A stretch of 64,000 nt of DNA from Chaenocephalus aceratus (Eukaryota > Chordata > Actinopteri > Perciformes > Channichthyidae): contig JAMFTG010000281.1 of assembly GCA_023974075.1 (NCBI GenBank), positions 1 to 64,000 on the forward strand, in the 5' to 3' direction. The notes under the pieces were generated by a model. The model was not told where the DNA came from, did not search any database, and worked only from the letters and a program-made list of their open reading frames with translations. Positions 43,984 through 55,762 of the stretch are shown here, one piece after another. Within the stretch, counting starts at the first letter, position 1; each line of letters opens with the position of its first letter. The translations under genes were made by a program, and so were the position numbers.

Positions 43984-44279
43984 GTCTGAAAGTAAACAAA
44001 CGCCTCATACAGCGGGTGGGCTTTATACCCCCTCCCCCGTGTAGTTCTTCTTCTCTCGTTTTTTTGTTGTACTCGCCGTGAAGTGGTTTTGCGGCCTGCC
44101 AGTAAACCCAGAGAAGAAGAAGACGAAGTGACGTCAGCGTAATCGTGCCTCAGGGAAAGTACTGCGGTGTGAATGCGATTGGCACTAGCCCCCTGGCGGA
44201 TTTAGTGCCATGGTACTTTAGTGGTACTTTAGTGCCGGCACTAAAGTACCGCAAGTCCTGCGGTGTGAAAGCGGCTAAT

Positions 44280-44606
44280 AAGAGAGACGAGGAACTTAAT
44301 CTGGTGTTAAGTTTAAAGTTGGATGATTTTAATTATGTAATGTTTGTAAACTCGGGGCCTGTCAAGTGCTTTGAATGCGGGGAGGAGAGGCACTTGGCCA
44401 GAGCGTGTCCGGGAAAAAATAAAAAGCAGGGGGAGGAGCAGGAAAAAAAAAAAAAAAGAGGAGGAGGAAAAAAAATAGAAAACAGGACACAAATACAAAA
44501 CAGGAGGAGGAGGGAAAAAATAAAAAACAGGAGGAGAAGGAAAAAAAAAAAAAACAGGAGGGGGAGGAAAAAAATAAAAAACCACATAGCCTCCAAAGAA
44601 GGCTGA
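44280..44606 (+). pseudogene. L1-Tx1 ORF1, third segment with CCHC zinc knuckle
   Basis: The frame resumes as KRDEELNLVLSLKLDDFNYV, GPVKCFECGEERHLARACPG (C-x2-C-x4-H-x4-C), then a long Lys/Arg-rich stretch encoded by poly-A/GGA tracts, and a stop at 44604. The acidic C-terminus (44690-44998, EEEMVEEVKEAEKEESEEEL) lies in another frame, suggesting slippage in the A-runs. Binds nucleic acid in the intact element. Confidence 0.8.
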
Positions 44607-44689
44607 GGGTTCAGAGCTTCCTAAGCAGGACAAGGAAAACTCTGGGGGGAAAAAAGAGTAATGAGAAAAATAATGGAAAAAGTGACCTT

Positions 44690-44998
44690 GTGGTTGATGT
44701 GGGGAGAAAGGTTGTCCCGAAAGAAGCAGTGGAGACGGTGGAACTCTCTGCATCCGCTGCAAGCGAAGAGAACATTGAAGCTCAAGCTTGTACAAAGAAA
44801 AGAAAACGGAAAGAGGAAGTCTCTCAGGCCAAGAGGGTGGCAGTGAGTGAGGAGGGAGAGAGAGAGGAGGAAATGGTGGAGGAGGTGAAGGAGGCAGAAA
44901 AGGAAGAAAGTGAGGAAGAATTGATGGAGGAGAATGAGGAAGTTGAAGATGAGGAGGAAGAGGACTCTGCTGAGGACAGTCAGCCTCTCACCTTCTAA
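44690..44998 (+). pseudogene. L1-Tx1 ORF1, acidic C-terminal segment (frameshifted)
   Basis: A frame with ACTKKRKRKEEVSQAKRVAV and a Glu-rich tail ending DSAEDSQPLTF at a TAA. Separated from the knuckle segment by a frame change within A-rich sequence. Low complexity, so the assignment relies on position. Confidence 0.5.
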
Positions 44999-45197
44999 CA
45001 ACTTAAAAGTCCGTTTTTTAAAGTGCAGTAAATCAAAGCTTTTCTTAAAGAAACAAAAGAGGAGTAAAAATAGAAGAGTTTTTTTACTGACAAGAGCTTG
45101 TTGCTACAGTCAGTGAAAGCTCAGATGCATCTCTTCACTGAGCAGGAGTCTTATCGCTTGAAGGTCCTTAAAGGGAAGTTACAGCGAGAGATTTTAA

Positions 45198-46277
45198 ATG
45201 AAGAAGAAAAGGTCATGCACGGCAGTTAGGATGCTGGTTTTAACATACTTGTTGTTCTTAAGTGGTGTGTCTCTCCTCACATCCTTTTTAATGAGTGATT
45301 TTAAAGTGTGCACTTCAAATGTCAATGGAGCTAGAGATGTGGAGAAGAGGGCTTGTATTTATGAGCTTTTAAAATTAAAAAAAGTAAATGTAGCAATGCT
45401 ACAAGAAACGCACAGTGACACTTTAAACGGGACGGACTGGAGGAGGGAGTGGGACGGGGAGGTGTTTTTAAGTGCTCTTAGCAGCACCAGTGCAGGAGTG
45501 GCAGTCCTGTTTGCTAGAGGCTTTATCCCCAAGTCCCACACAGTGGAAGAAAGAGTAAAGGGCAGACTGCTGGTGGTGAGAGCCAACTATGAGCTTCTTC
45601 ATCTGGTTTTTATCAACGTGTACGCTCCTGACTCAGGTCCTGCCAGAGTTCAGTTTTTAAACGAGCTCAGCGCTGTTTTAAGTGAGTGTGAACCAGAAGA
45701 GTTTTTATTTTTAGGGGGAGATTTTAACTGCACACAGGAAGACGAGCTAGATAGGAACCATAGGGAACCTCATGCTGCATCCAAAAGAGCCATGACACAG
45801 TTAATAGCAACACATAGTCTATCAGACATCTGGAGAGAGCATCACACACTTCACAGACAGCACACATGGGTCCACACGAGGGAGAACCTTTCATCAACGG
45901 CCCGGCTGGACAGGTTTTATTGTTTTAAGCACCTTTTGAATGTTGTTAGAAAGTGTGCTATATTGCCTGTTGGGTTCTCTGACCACTCCATTGTGTTGTG
46001 TGATGTTTTTATTGCCAACATAAAAAGCAAATCTGCGTATTGGCATTTTAACACTGCTCTGCTTTTAGACACACATTTTAGAGAGGTTTTTATTTATTTT
46101 TGGAAAGGTTTTAGAGAAAGGAAGGGGGATTTTAACTCTTTGAAGCAGTGGTGGGATTGTGGGAAAGCCGACATCAAGCAGCTTTGTCTTCAGTACACTC
46201 TCAATGTTTCTCGTGACATCACCAAGTCTATGAGAGATCTGGAGATGGAAATAGTGGAACTGCAGAGCTTTGCATAG
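45198..46277 (+). pseudogene. L1-Tx1 ORF2 endonuclease domain
   Basis: APE-type endonuclease that nicks target DNA. The natural start is probably MSDFKVCTSNVNGAR at 45291. Catalytic blocks are visible: SNVNGARD, MLQETHSD, INVYAPDSG, FLGGDFNCTQEDELDR, STARLDRFY and GFSDHSIV. All expected Asn, Glu, Asp and His positions are present. The frame then breaks at 46277 and continues at 46270-46695 in another frame. Confidence 0.88.
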
Positions 46278-46720
46278 TCCACAGGAAATCCAGGTTGTAT
46301 TGAAAACCTCAAATCTAAAAAAGCCATTTTGGCAGACCTGCTGGGTTCTAGAGCTGGTCCGGTCCCGATTCCAGAGCGCTTCCATGATGGATTCACCCAC
46401 AAAGTACTTCTTCAGTCTGGAGAAGAAGAACGGGCAGGGCAGGCTGATTCACGCTCTGAGGTCAGCAGGAGGACAGCAGCTGACGGAGAACAGCCAGATC
46501 CGGCAGAGAGCGGTGGACTTCTACTGCGACCTCTTCACCACTGAGTACAGTGAAGATGATGGAGGGTTTAATCTGTTCTGCAGGGGCCTGCCAACAGTGT
46601 CTGAGGAGACGAACAAAGAGCTGGACGGGCCCCTGACTGAGAAGGAACTGTGTGCAGCACTCAAGAGCATGCAGGGGGGAAGGCCCCTGGAATAGATGGC
46701 CTCTCCCCAGAGTTCTACAA
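46270..46720 (+). pseudogene. L1-Tx1 ORF2, segment between endonuclease and RT (truncated)
   Basis: Frame with RSRFQSASMMDSPTKYFFSL, EKKNGQGRLIHALRS, then CAALKSMQGG. One base is missing before APGIDGLSPEFYK, the start of RT block 0, where the element jumps to a TA run and the 3' UTR. The RT domain is absent, so the copy cannot retrotranspose. Confidence 0.82.
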
Positions 46721-47097
46721 GATATATATATATATATATGTAATGCTTAGTCTTTTATCTGGACCCTGAGTCTGTAATAAAGTTTTCATTCATTCATTTA
46801 TTCATTCCATTACATTTAGGGCTGTCAAGTTAACGCGTTAATAACACGTTAACGCAAAACAAAATTAACGCCACTAATTATTTTAACGAGATTAACGTAT
46901 GTGTATTTTTTTTTCTCGGCTGCCCCGTAGTTTCAGAGCGCATCGAGTTTAAAATACCATCTACAAGCTGATGCTGACAGCCCCCCTCCTGCCGCCCGCT
47001 TTTGGCAGACCACACTTCCACGCTCACCGACTGGCCATCGGGAGGACCGGGAGGGTGTGTGTATGTGTGGCCCGAGCGAGCGAGAGAGAGACCTTAA

Positions 47098-48354
47098 TAG
47101 GGCTGTGGCGATACACTAATCTCACGATACGATACGATACACGATATTCAGCCAACGATACGATATATATCACGATATTCAGCCAACGATACGATTCGAT
47201 ATAATTCGATACACTTATATCATTTTCTGAAAGATTTTAAAGGGACAGTGGGATTTTGGTGACATCTTGTGAGTGTTCCATTGACTTGGATTGAATTAAT
47301 TCAACTGAAAGCATCAATTATACAATATATGGTTCTGACAGAGAGTCTCCAGCTTGCAAATGCTGGACAAAATGAATCAAAATATGTGGTGAGAAAATTT
47401 GTTTCATTTATTGAAATAGTGCAAACTGTAGCTGTAAAGTGAAGTATCACAATGGACAATGGAGAATTAAAAGGTGCAGCAGGTGGCGGAACACGGGGGA
47501 TTTGAATGGGACTTGTTAGAAATTAAAATCAATGTTTTGATGGCATAAAGTACCTTAAACATACCGTCAGTTTAAATGCTGTTTTATACTGAAAAACCAG
47601 AAGTTCTTGTGCACAACCAGTTTTTAAGCTTTTATTCTGAAAATCCTTCATCTCCGGTTAGCATTTAGCATGTGGCTAATATACAATTTCCTATAGAGGT
47701 GAATTTAGTAGCAATATGACACGGAGTGTTGCACACTGAAACCTACTGATTTCAACACTACAACTAAAGACGTCGAGATATTATTATTGCTGAATATTAA
47801 ATGAAGGTACAGTTTATTTGAATAAGTTTGTTTACAGACGTGGGTAGCATGAGACAACATTCGGAACTACCGGAAATGATACCAGCCGTGAGGTATTTTT
47901 GGAGTATTGATTACAGCGTTTAAAATGTATTAAATGAAAAGTCATGAAAGAGATAAGGAGGAGAAAAGGCGTGTTTAGTTATATATTTAATGTGCAATGT
48001 CTGAATCCTCTGTAATGCGCAACAACGAACATTGGAGACGTGGAGGGCCGATCCCCAGCAGCGCCAACCGGCCCACAGGGAGGATTCAGCAGAGGATATT
48101 TAACAGCTGGAAAGGTGGAGCTCGTTCTCTTCCCTTCGCTCACGAGAGCCAGAACACAGCTGTTTTTCTGACTGAACCATCTTCTGCTTGTAACATTACC
48201 TCGCTTTTTATTAATTGAAGTATACATTTGAACATTCTCAGAGACTCAATTAGTCTCCTTTTAAAGCTTCTCTCCTGGACGCGAGTATAACGAACACAGT
48301 TATCAGACTAAAAATCGATATATATCGCAGGATCGATTAAATTGCACAGCCCTA
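47098..48354. mobile_element. hAT element nested in the previous hAT
   Basis: Left end TAGGGCTGTGGCGATACAC, right end AAATTGCACAGCCCTA, duplication GACCTTAA/GACCTTAC (47090-47097 and 48355-48362). Sub-terminal ACGATACGATAC and CGATATATATCG motifs are typical of another common fish hAT. No coding frame is supported. Confidence 0.88.
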
Positions 48355-48601
48355 GACCTTACGTGCATTGTTGTTGTTAGCATCTGGTGCTAGCTAGCTG
48401 CGCTAACGGATATAAGGAGCTGTTTAAATGAAAACAGAGGAGCGACATTTCGCCACAACTGCGCCGAGCACTTGATTTGATGCAGGAAGCAGAAAGTGGG
48501 ACATTGTAGGAGAAGTCAGCACACTCAGCTTGGATAGTGCAACATGATTGCAGCGTCCAGGCAGCTCCCGTTCGAGCATATGCGAGTTGAGTTGAGTTGA
48601 G

Positions 48602-48753
<152 letters not shown>

Positions 48754-48997
48754 AGGTTCCAGGTTGAATTGAGGCGAATATTTGTAATGTTCAGAGGTTG
48801 TTGTTTAATATTCATGAGAATATTTGTCATTGTTCAAATGATAACAACATTTGCATAAAGCATATTTGTCCACTCATATGTTGATAAGAGTATTAAAAAC
48901 TTGAAAAATATTCCTCTAAGGTACATTTAGAACAGATCAAAAATGTGCAATTAATCGCGATTAACTATTTTAATCGACTGACAGCCCTAATTACGTT

Positions 48998-49196
48998 ACA
49001 GTGTCATTTGTTAGACACTTTTATCCAAAGTGACTTACACACATTCAGTACTGAGGACAATCCCCACAGGAGCAATTTGGGGTGAAGTGTTTTGCCCAGG
49101 GACACAACGACATGCTGACTGCAGTGGGATTCGAACTGGCTACCCCCTGATTCCAAGTCCAGCACACTATCCACTGAGCCACAGCCACTCAACGGC
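48998..49196 (-). mobile_element. tRNA-derived SINE (unit 2)
   Basis: Same insertion as 23887-24085, with TGGCTCAGTGG and GTTCGAATCCC boxes on the minus strand and a few substitutions. Confidence 0.8.
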
Positions 49197-49485
49197 ATAT
49201 TATTCAATGTAATCTCTGTAATTTTGGTAGGTTTGCTCTTCCGTAATACATATTAATTATTATAATAAAGTACATGTGTCTAATAATACTTACATAATTT
49301 TACTTAAGTAAGATATGAATGCAGTACTTTGGTAATGGAGTATTTTCACAGTGTGGTGTTTGTACTTTTACTTCAGGATCTGCTACCTGCAGCAAGTGCT
49401 GATAAAGGGTCTAAAGTGTTATTAATGTGATAATAAAGTGCTACTGAAGAGTGTAAAGTGTTAATTAAGGGTAAAGGGAACAGAC

Positions 49486-49678
49486 CTGCTCTGTGGATCC
49501 GAAGCTGAGGCTGTAAAACAGCGTCCAGTAGCTTCTGGAGTCTCTTGTTCTCCTCTTTGGAAAGAAACAGCTCCTCCTCGAGCTCTGCTACTGTTTGTTC
49601 AAACAGAGCAAATATCTCTTCATTAGCAGCAGTGAGTCGCTGCTTCTTCAACGACAGCAGCATTTGGACTTTACTCAT
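49486..49678 (-). CDS. C2H2 zinc-finger protein, exon 1 (gene ZNF-B)
   Basis: The ATG at 49678 reads MSKVQMLLSLKKQRLTAANE, EIFALFEQTVAELEEELFLS, KEENKRLQKLLDAVLQPQLR and IHRA, with the donor at 49486/49485. It differs from ZNF-A exon 1 at a handful of residues (QQP to QRL, I to V, L to F). Joins in phase to 38250 as IHRAEVQQL. The module probably forms a coiled coil used for dimerisation or cofactor contact; its function is not established. Confidence 0.86.
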
Positions 49679-49956
49679 GTTTCCTAGATCACCTTTTCCT
49701 GCAGACTCCGTTAAACACACCGTTTCTCTCTGCATCAAACTCTCAATCTGACTAGTGTTGCTAACGTGTTTCCAGCTAGCATGCTAAGCTAGCTCCTGTA
49801 GTCCGAGGTAAACGCTCCAGAAAAAAGAGCACACAGTCCATTCGGAGGTTTATCCAGACACACAGACGATGGATCAGTAGAGCTGGAGCTCACACACACT
49901 TTCTCAGGAACACACAGAGAGAGAACCGTAGCGACGAGAAGCCGCGTGGATCCAGG
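49679..49956 (-). promoter_or_regulatory. 5' UTR and promoter region of ZNF-B
   Basis: Nearly identical to 24580-24860, so the two genes probably share transcriptional control. Bounded upstream by the I-like LINE tail. Confidence 0.4.
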
Positions 49957-50610
49957 TTCTTGTTCTTCTTGTTCTTGTTCTTCTTCTTCGTCTTCGTCTG
50001 CTTCTTCTTCTTCTTCTCTCGGTTTTTGGAGGATTGCAAACAGCTTTAAGGTGCATACCGCCACCTACTGTACACGAGTGTGTATCACCATATCATCCTA
50101 TCACCACTCAAATACTTAAGAATGGCCTTCCTGCCTCTCTTACCCCCTCACCTTCTGTTCCCAGTGTCTCCATCAGACTCCACTCCCTTCCTGGTAGCTC
50201 TTACCCCCTCACCTTCTGTTCCCAGTGTCTCCATCAGGCTCCACTCCCTTCCTGGTAGCTCTTACCCCCTCACCTTCTGTTCCCAGTGTCTCCATCAGGC
50301 TCCACTCCCTTCCTGCCTCTCTGACCCTGTCTCTTAGTTGTTCCCTCTCTGTTTTGTACATGTTACAGTGTAATATGATGTGTTCCACATTTTCTTTCAC
50401 TCCACACCCCCTGCATTCTTCAACTTTGCATTTTCCCATTAAAAACATTAAGCCGTTTAATCCTGTATGATCCAGTCTGAGTCTAGTGATGGTGATCTCC
50501 TCCTTTATTATGACTGATTTTTGTAACTTGTGGTATCTCCTCCATTTCTGGTCTTCCTCCCACCTTTTCTGCCATATTTCCATACCCTTGTAGTGATCAC
50601 TTATTAATAC
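49957..50610 (-). mobile_element. I/Nimb-like LINE 3' end (unit 2)
   Basis: Minus frame with IWQKRWEEDQKW, ITITRLRLDHTGLNG and the CCHC knuckle CRGCGVKENVEHIILHC. The (GAA/CAA)n tail is at 49957-50015. The CCTTCCTGGTAGCTCTTACC local repeat (about 60 bp, three units, 50125-50315) is uninterrupted here. Confidence 0.7.
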
Positions 50611-50750
50611 ACTGGGTTACATAATTAAATCATGAAACTACAGGTTGGGGGTATTGTTCCGCCCGACACTAATGCCTATACCTCCGGGATATATACTGTG
50701 TCCTCCTTCCTTTCTCTTTCTCTTGTCTACTCGGACTGCATGCAAGCAAC

Positions 50751-51585
50751 TAGGGATGCCAGTGATTATTCGATTATTCGAATATTCGTTACAGTCTCCA
50801 TAATCGAATATTATTTTTAAAAATCGATTTTATTTATATATTTTTTTATTATTATTTATGTATTTATTTATTTGTTATGGCTTTGTTTCAGCCAAAATAT
50901 AGACTAATGCTAATAATAATAATAGTATTAATAATTGTAAATGGCCATTGGTCACACCACCAGTTTGTTTTACTGTAAACTTGGAGGAAGCCTGCGTGCA
51001 GAGCAGACTGCTGCTGCAGCACGCTACACACCGACCCCGCCCCCACCCCCCTCTCCCTCACACATGTGACTAAAGATGAACAAAGCGGCAGGTAAAAAGA
51101 GTTCCTCCTCATGGAACTACTTCGAACTTACAAGTCCAAATGAAGTTAAATGCAAGCTCTGCGAAAAGACGTTGGTCTTTCACAGCTCAACCTCAACAAT
51201 GCGTTTTGAGTGCATCCATTTGAAGATGCGCGATGCGCGCACAATTTATTTATTGCAATGCTTCTATTATTAATAATACAGGCTACAGCCTGTATTAATA
51301 ATAGCATTGCAATAAATAAATTGCTATAATAATATTTATTGAAATGCTGCTATTATTAATACAAGCTGTAGCCTGTATTTAATAATGGCAGCATTGCAAT
51401 AAATACATTGTGCGTGCATAGCGCATCTCCAAATAAAGGCAATGGTAGGCACTTTAGAAAATAACAAAACATAAACCAACATCATGTTGGTTTATTAATC
51501 GAAATAAACGATCGATTAATTGATTATTATTCTCCAGGGCTGCCGAATAATCGATTTTGATCATGGTCAGTTTCTGGCAACCCTA
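50751..51585 (+). mobile_element. hAT element (unit 2 copy)
   Basis: Same element and CAAGCAAC duplication as 26534-27367. Here the BED frame is open from 51076: MNKAAGKKSSSSWNYFELTS, then PNEVKCKLCEKTLVFHSSTS, breaking before the second His pair. The inverted repeat near 51270-51320 is also kept. Confidence 0.9.
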
Positions 51586-51663
51586 CAAGCAACATGTCCA
51601 TTTCTGCTCAAATAAAGTAATATATGTAATAATGTCCCTATATTCTTTGTTTTAAACCTTAAG

Positions 51664-51753
51664 GAAGACATCGATGCTGGCAGGGAGTGCCTCATTAAAG
51701 GACTCTGCATCTACCTCAACGAGGATCCTGAGGATCTGGTGAAGGAGTACATG
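51664..51753 (+). pseudogene. SAMD3-like multicopy fish gene, penultimate exon (unit 2)
   Basis: Same 30 codons as 27446-27535 with the same GTGAGT donor. Part of a dead 3' fragment, because the following exon is frameshifted. Confidence 0.55.
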
Positions 51754-52414
51754 GTGAGTGTGTGCTAAAGTAGTAGGCCACATTTGAAAAAAAAGTTAGT
51801 TTGAACATGTTTTTAAGAAAAAAATAGCCTCAGTTAAAAGAACCTCATTCGACCAGATCAGAGCCGTATAATAGAAGAGTTACGACATCTCCGTTCACTC
51901 CAATGGACCACTTTTTTACAGCAATGGCGGATCGTGGAGCCTCTCAATCGTTCCCCAGAAGTTAACGCCAAGGCTGGCAGAGCTGTGGAGTTGCAGCATA
52001 ATAGACCGTTCGTGACGGACTTTTAAAGGTAAGAAGAAGTTTAAAGATTTATATTGCGGATATTATCAGTACATCTGATTCAAATTAACATGTGTATTAA
52101 AGGATGTCAGTGGATTATCCCTAAATTAGTAGATTTAGGGAACGTTTACAGATAACAGATTAAGCTAGGATACCGAAGCAAGTTAGCAACACACGTTGAA
52201 CAGCCTTTTAATTGTACATTCCGTTCTCTTAATGTCATTTCGTCCAACATGTTGAATTAGAGAAGAGGGGCTTCTAAACGGGATTGTATGCGGGGGTGGA
52301 GGGAGTTAAACATTAGATAAATATAACTTTGGTGCATGTAAGAGTGAGTGTTTTTAGCAGAGCCATATTGTGTCCTTGTGATTATGTTGATTATTACCTG
52401 TCTGTATAATGTTG

Positions 52415-52880
52415 CAGCTCAGCTGATTTTGGATTGATGGCAAAGGGAGAGGGACTTAAGTGAGAGTGAAAACACAAGGTAAGTTTAATACTACTGTTTT
52501 ATATAAGTAAGCATACTAAACATGTATTATATCACTGTATTATGTAAGTAATCTTGTTAGTAACCTACTGTATGGCAGGTGGAGGAGCAAAACTGCAAGA
52601 CTGCAAACTCACAAGACAGAGAAATCAAAGTGTGTTCTCCAGAGGTTGATTTCACTTCAATTTTTTCATATTTTCTAAAGATGTGGAAATGGCACAAAAA
52701 AAACTTGAGAGCTGTAACCAAGACAACTATAACAACATGAGTAGAGAGCCACCAAGGTTTTTCAAGTCCCTCTCTTACTCCATTTTGCCAACCCAAACTT
52801 CCAGGTACATGACGGGACACCTTGCTTGTTTTTGTTGTTTGCGCTCCTCTGGCTGGGTGCTGGCAGGTGGAGGGCAGTGA
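52415..52880 (+). other. Possible exon chain of unknown product (unit 2)
   Basis: Counterpart of 28200-28670 with the ATGTTGCAG acceptor and GTAAGT donor preserved, and an 8-9-bp deletion (near 52645) before the third segment. Not recognised. Confidence 0.3.
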
Positions 52881-53027
52881 TCCCTTCCCTTCTTCCTTCA
52901 ATCTTTGAGACTAATGTAAGTAGAAGACATGGCACTGTAAATGTTCGAACATTTAAAATATTATACCACTTAAAAATAAGAAATATGACTTTTGTTACTA
53001 AGAGTTCATACTTATTATACCTGTGTC

Positions 53028-53840
53028 ACCTTTCACACTATCGCTGTGATCATGAGCTATGGGCTTTGTAGATACAGGGGCCCTTCTCTTTTTGACCACA
53101 GGGCGATGCACGGAGATGGTGGGTATAGCCTCTGCTCTCAGCCTAGTCTTGCCCTTTTTTGTCTTGACAAACGAGTGACTTGAGGTTACTTCACACACAG
53201 AACAACTCAGTTGTGTCTGCCCACATACATATTCCATAGTGGTTGAATACACAGTATTAGGAAACACTTTATACTTACTGGACATGTTATACTCATTACA
53301 TACTGTATATAAAATATGACCAAGAATGTGAGACAACTTTATAGAAATGTATATCACATCTGTTACTGATGCCATTTGTCATACTTTGTTAAACTCACAA
53401 ATAATAAAGTTCCATAACTTCAGTTGGGAACAGAGACCACACCTTATCTCCCCAAGGCAATAGGTGTGCTGTGTGTGTATAACCCTTTCTCCTGTCTGTT
53501 ACTCCCTCTCTCAGCACAAGAACCAGAGGGGGATTCAATGGAGCCTGAATACCTGCACTGAGACCCTCACCCTGCACCCTAAGTCTCAACTCTGTGTTTT
53601 TCAAGCCTTTCCCTGTTTTTTTGTATTAAACAAAACATTAAGCTTTCCCAATGGTGTGGTTTTCGTTTGGTGAAAAAGTGCAAATGCAGTGTTTGTATAT
53701 AAATCACATATTGATTTGCTGTTGGTCGTGAAATTGCTCCTGCTTCCTCCGCTCTGTGTCAGTGGGGAAGCCGTACATTCGTACTCCTTTCTCTGAGCGA
53801 TTGGAGCATCCCCAGGCAGCACAGCAAACCATGGTGGCGA
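53028..53840 (-). pseudogene. THAP-domain gene fragments (unit 2, better preserved)
   Basis: An acceptor CTGCCTCCTAG is followed by TCGCCACCATGG, a strong Kozak start at 53832. The protein begins MVCCAAWGCSNRSEKGVRMY, GFPTDTERRKQ, the N-terminal half of a THAP domain (C-x4-C, N-R, F-P). The frame then ends (QQQINM, stop) without the expected second half. A later minus segment (53215-53028) has SVCEVTSSHSFVKTKKGKTR and LRAEAIPTISV, matching the end of a THAP domain and the flank. The joining exon was not found, so I treat it as a probable pseudogene. Confidence 0.6.
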
Positions 53841-53965
53841 CTAGGAGGCAGCACAGCAAACCAGGACAACACGGAGGAAAAGGCACCAACAAACTGCATG
53901 ATATGCTATTCAATGTTTATTGAATTCCATGTATTTGCAATGGATGTTCCTAAAACAACACATTT

Positions 53966-53966
<1 letters not shown>

Positions 53967-54003
<37 letters not shown>
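53967..54003. repeat. (TCA)n microsatellite (unit 2)
   Basis: About twelve triplets; longer than in unit 1. Confidence 0.95.
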
Positions 54004-54382
54004 GCTGCTGCTAGTGCTTTCATAAAATGGTAGAAATGAATCTAATCTGAATTGTAAAGCATTACTTTAGATCCCCTCCCTCTAAATGTATCAATGAACA
54101 TTAGAAAGTGATGCTCCTGACTAACATACAAGTTTAAGAAGATACTATTGGTTTGAAATAATTCAAAGCTATAAATAAACAGCAACAGGTTCTTTAACCA
54201 AGGCACTGTTAGTTAAACAAACCAGGTCTTCTTCTTCGCAAGCAACTTTCTGGGTGCATTGTGCTAATTAGTGTAGTGCTACAGTGGAGTGTACCAGTAT
54301 TGTCAAATAAGCAAATTGTGTCTTAATGAGGTCTGAGTAAAACAAATCTTATCCTTTAAAGAAATGATTTGTCTTCCACCAG

Positions 54383-54585
54383 GACATGACTGAGGCCAAC
54401 ACACTACCTGAGGTAGAAGGAACAACAGTGGGGATCTATGTTGCCAGAGAGACTCCCAGCAATGACTATTCTGATGTCGGAGTAATCCTCGAGTGGTGGT
54501 GGTGCTTCACGATCTGGAGAATGTGGCTCTTGCAGCTGCAAAGCTGTTTGGACTCATGTATGCCCTAAACATGAATTACACGTAG
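54383..54585 (+). pseudogene. SAMD3-like multicopy fish gene, last exon (unit 2), frameshifted
   Basis: DMTEANTLPEVEGTTVGIYV and following codons, with the same one-base loss after GVILE as unit 1, then ALAAAKLFGLMYALNMNY in the other frame to TAG 54583. Confidence 0.6.
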
Positions 54586-54614
54586 AAGCACCTTAGAAGT
54601 TATTCAGAAGGTTA

Positions 54615-54920
54615 TAATGGATGGGAGGTGCTGCTACCTGTCTGTCTGAATGGAGAGTAAAGTGGGAGGTGCTGCTACCTGTCTGTCTGAAGGGACTGTA
54701 AAGTGGGAGGTGCTGCTACCTGTCTGTCTGAAGGGACTGTAAGGTGGGAGGTGTTGCTACCTGTCTGTCTGAAGGGACTGTAAAGTGGGAGGTGCTGCTA
54801 CCTGTCTGTCTGAAGGGACTGTAAAGTGGGAGGTGCTGCTACCTGTCTGTCTGAAGGGACTGTAAAGTGGGAGGTGCTGCTACCTGTCTGTCTGAAGGGA
54901 CTGTAAGGTGGGAGGTGTTG
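54615..54920. repeat. Minisatellite, about 41-bp unit (unit 2)
   Basis: Tandem GTGGGAGGTGCTGCTACCTG units as at 30330-30640, with a different order of sequence variants. Confidence 0.92.
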
Positions 54921-55762
54921 CTGCACGTGCCTGGTGGGGACATTTGTCTCTGTTATCATGTTTCATTTCCAGTTAGTTTTTCAGCTGTTATTAAAAGATC
55001 TTTGTGCTCATTATTGTCTCTGTGTGTTTGTGTCCCTGGCTTTCTCTCGTTTTAATCTGCACAAACAAACTGGAACTGTTTCATATCACGGCTTCAGGAA
55101 ATGCCAAGCTACCCCGACGTAATGATGATTTTTTAATAGTCACACTCGATTATGCATATTTTCTTGTTGCCCCAGCTGGTCGACACCTCTTTGAGCAGAA
55201 ACAAAGGCTACATTAATGTATTAAATCGATGTTAATCCATGCATGTGGATCATAGGTGTGGATGTGTTATTAACGGACGTGACGTTGTGCGATTGCGTTG
55301 CCAGGCAACAGCTTTGGGTCATGTTAATTTACAAACTCTTCGACTACAACTATATTTAAAAACATGTTAGAAGGCCCCCTAAAATACTTTAATGCAAATT
55401 AAAATGTAAATGTGAAGGAATGTGTGGGTTAGGGTTAGGGTTAGCATAGCCAATTTAAATTAACCTTAGCGATGCATACAGTTCCTACCTACATAATAAA
55501 ATATCTCTCTAAGTTACAAGGATGACCTTATTTTATCAACCTCAAACAGAAGCCGTTTGTCAGTATTATCCCACTTAACGCTTAACACTTGTCTATTTCG
55601 TTTTAACCTTTATAGTCTATGATTTTAACTTGGAGGCTACGATTAGCATCGTTAGCACCGATGTAGCTACCACTCGCTTACATGCTAACCTAAGCCTTAC
55701 CATTCATTGCGTAGCTTATTAAAATCATTAACACATAAATAAAGGATTCGAATTTCACTTAC
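54921..55762. other. Shared non-coding region (unit 2)
   Basis: Counterpart of 30641-31475. No gene was seen. Confidence 0.45.

Larger units (their letters stand above)
41083..44276 (+). mobile_element. PIF-Harbinger transposon inserted in L1-Tx1 ORF1
   Basis: Inverted termini AGCCGCGTTCACACCGCAGG and its near complement (CCTGCGGTGTGAAAGCGGCT at 44257-44276), flanked by AAT (41080-41082 and 44277-44279). It carries a Myb-like gene (+) and a Harbinger-type nuclease fragment (-), the usual two-gene layout. Confidence 0.92.
39600..46806 (+). mobile_element. L1-Tx1-clade LINE, interrupted and internally deleted
   Basis: The element has a probable 5' UTR (about 39650-39873), an ORF1 with CCHC knuckle, an ORF2 endonuclease and a short part before RT, then a jump to a 3' UTR ending AATAAAGTTTTCATTCATTC at 46806. 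The RT core is deleted near 46722, where a TA run sits. ORF1 is interrupted by a hAT (39904-40684) and a Harbinger (41083-44276). The whole lies between units 1 and 2. Confidence 0.85.

Noticed and set aside
44313..45001. Phe/Leu-rich minus-strand frames
   Set aside because: Antisense of the Lys/Glu-rich ORF1 tail of the L1-Tx1 element.
47990..48220. Small frames in the nested hAT (MSESSVMRNNEHW...)
   Set aside because: No BED, catalytic or dimerisation motif and no conservation evidence.
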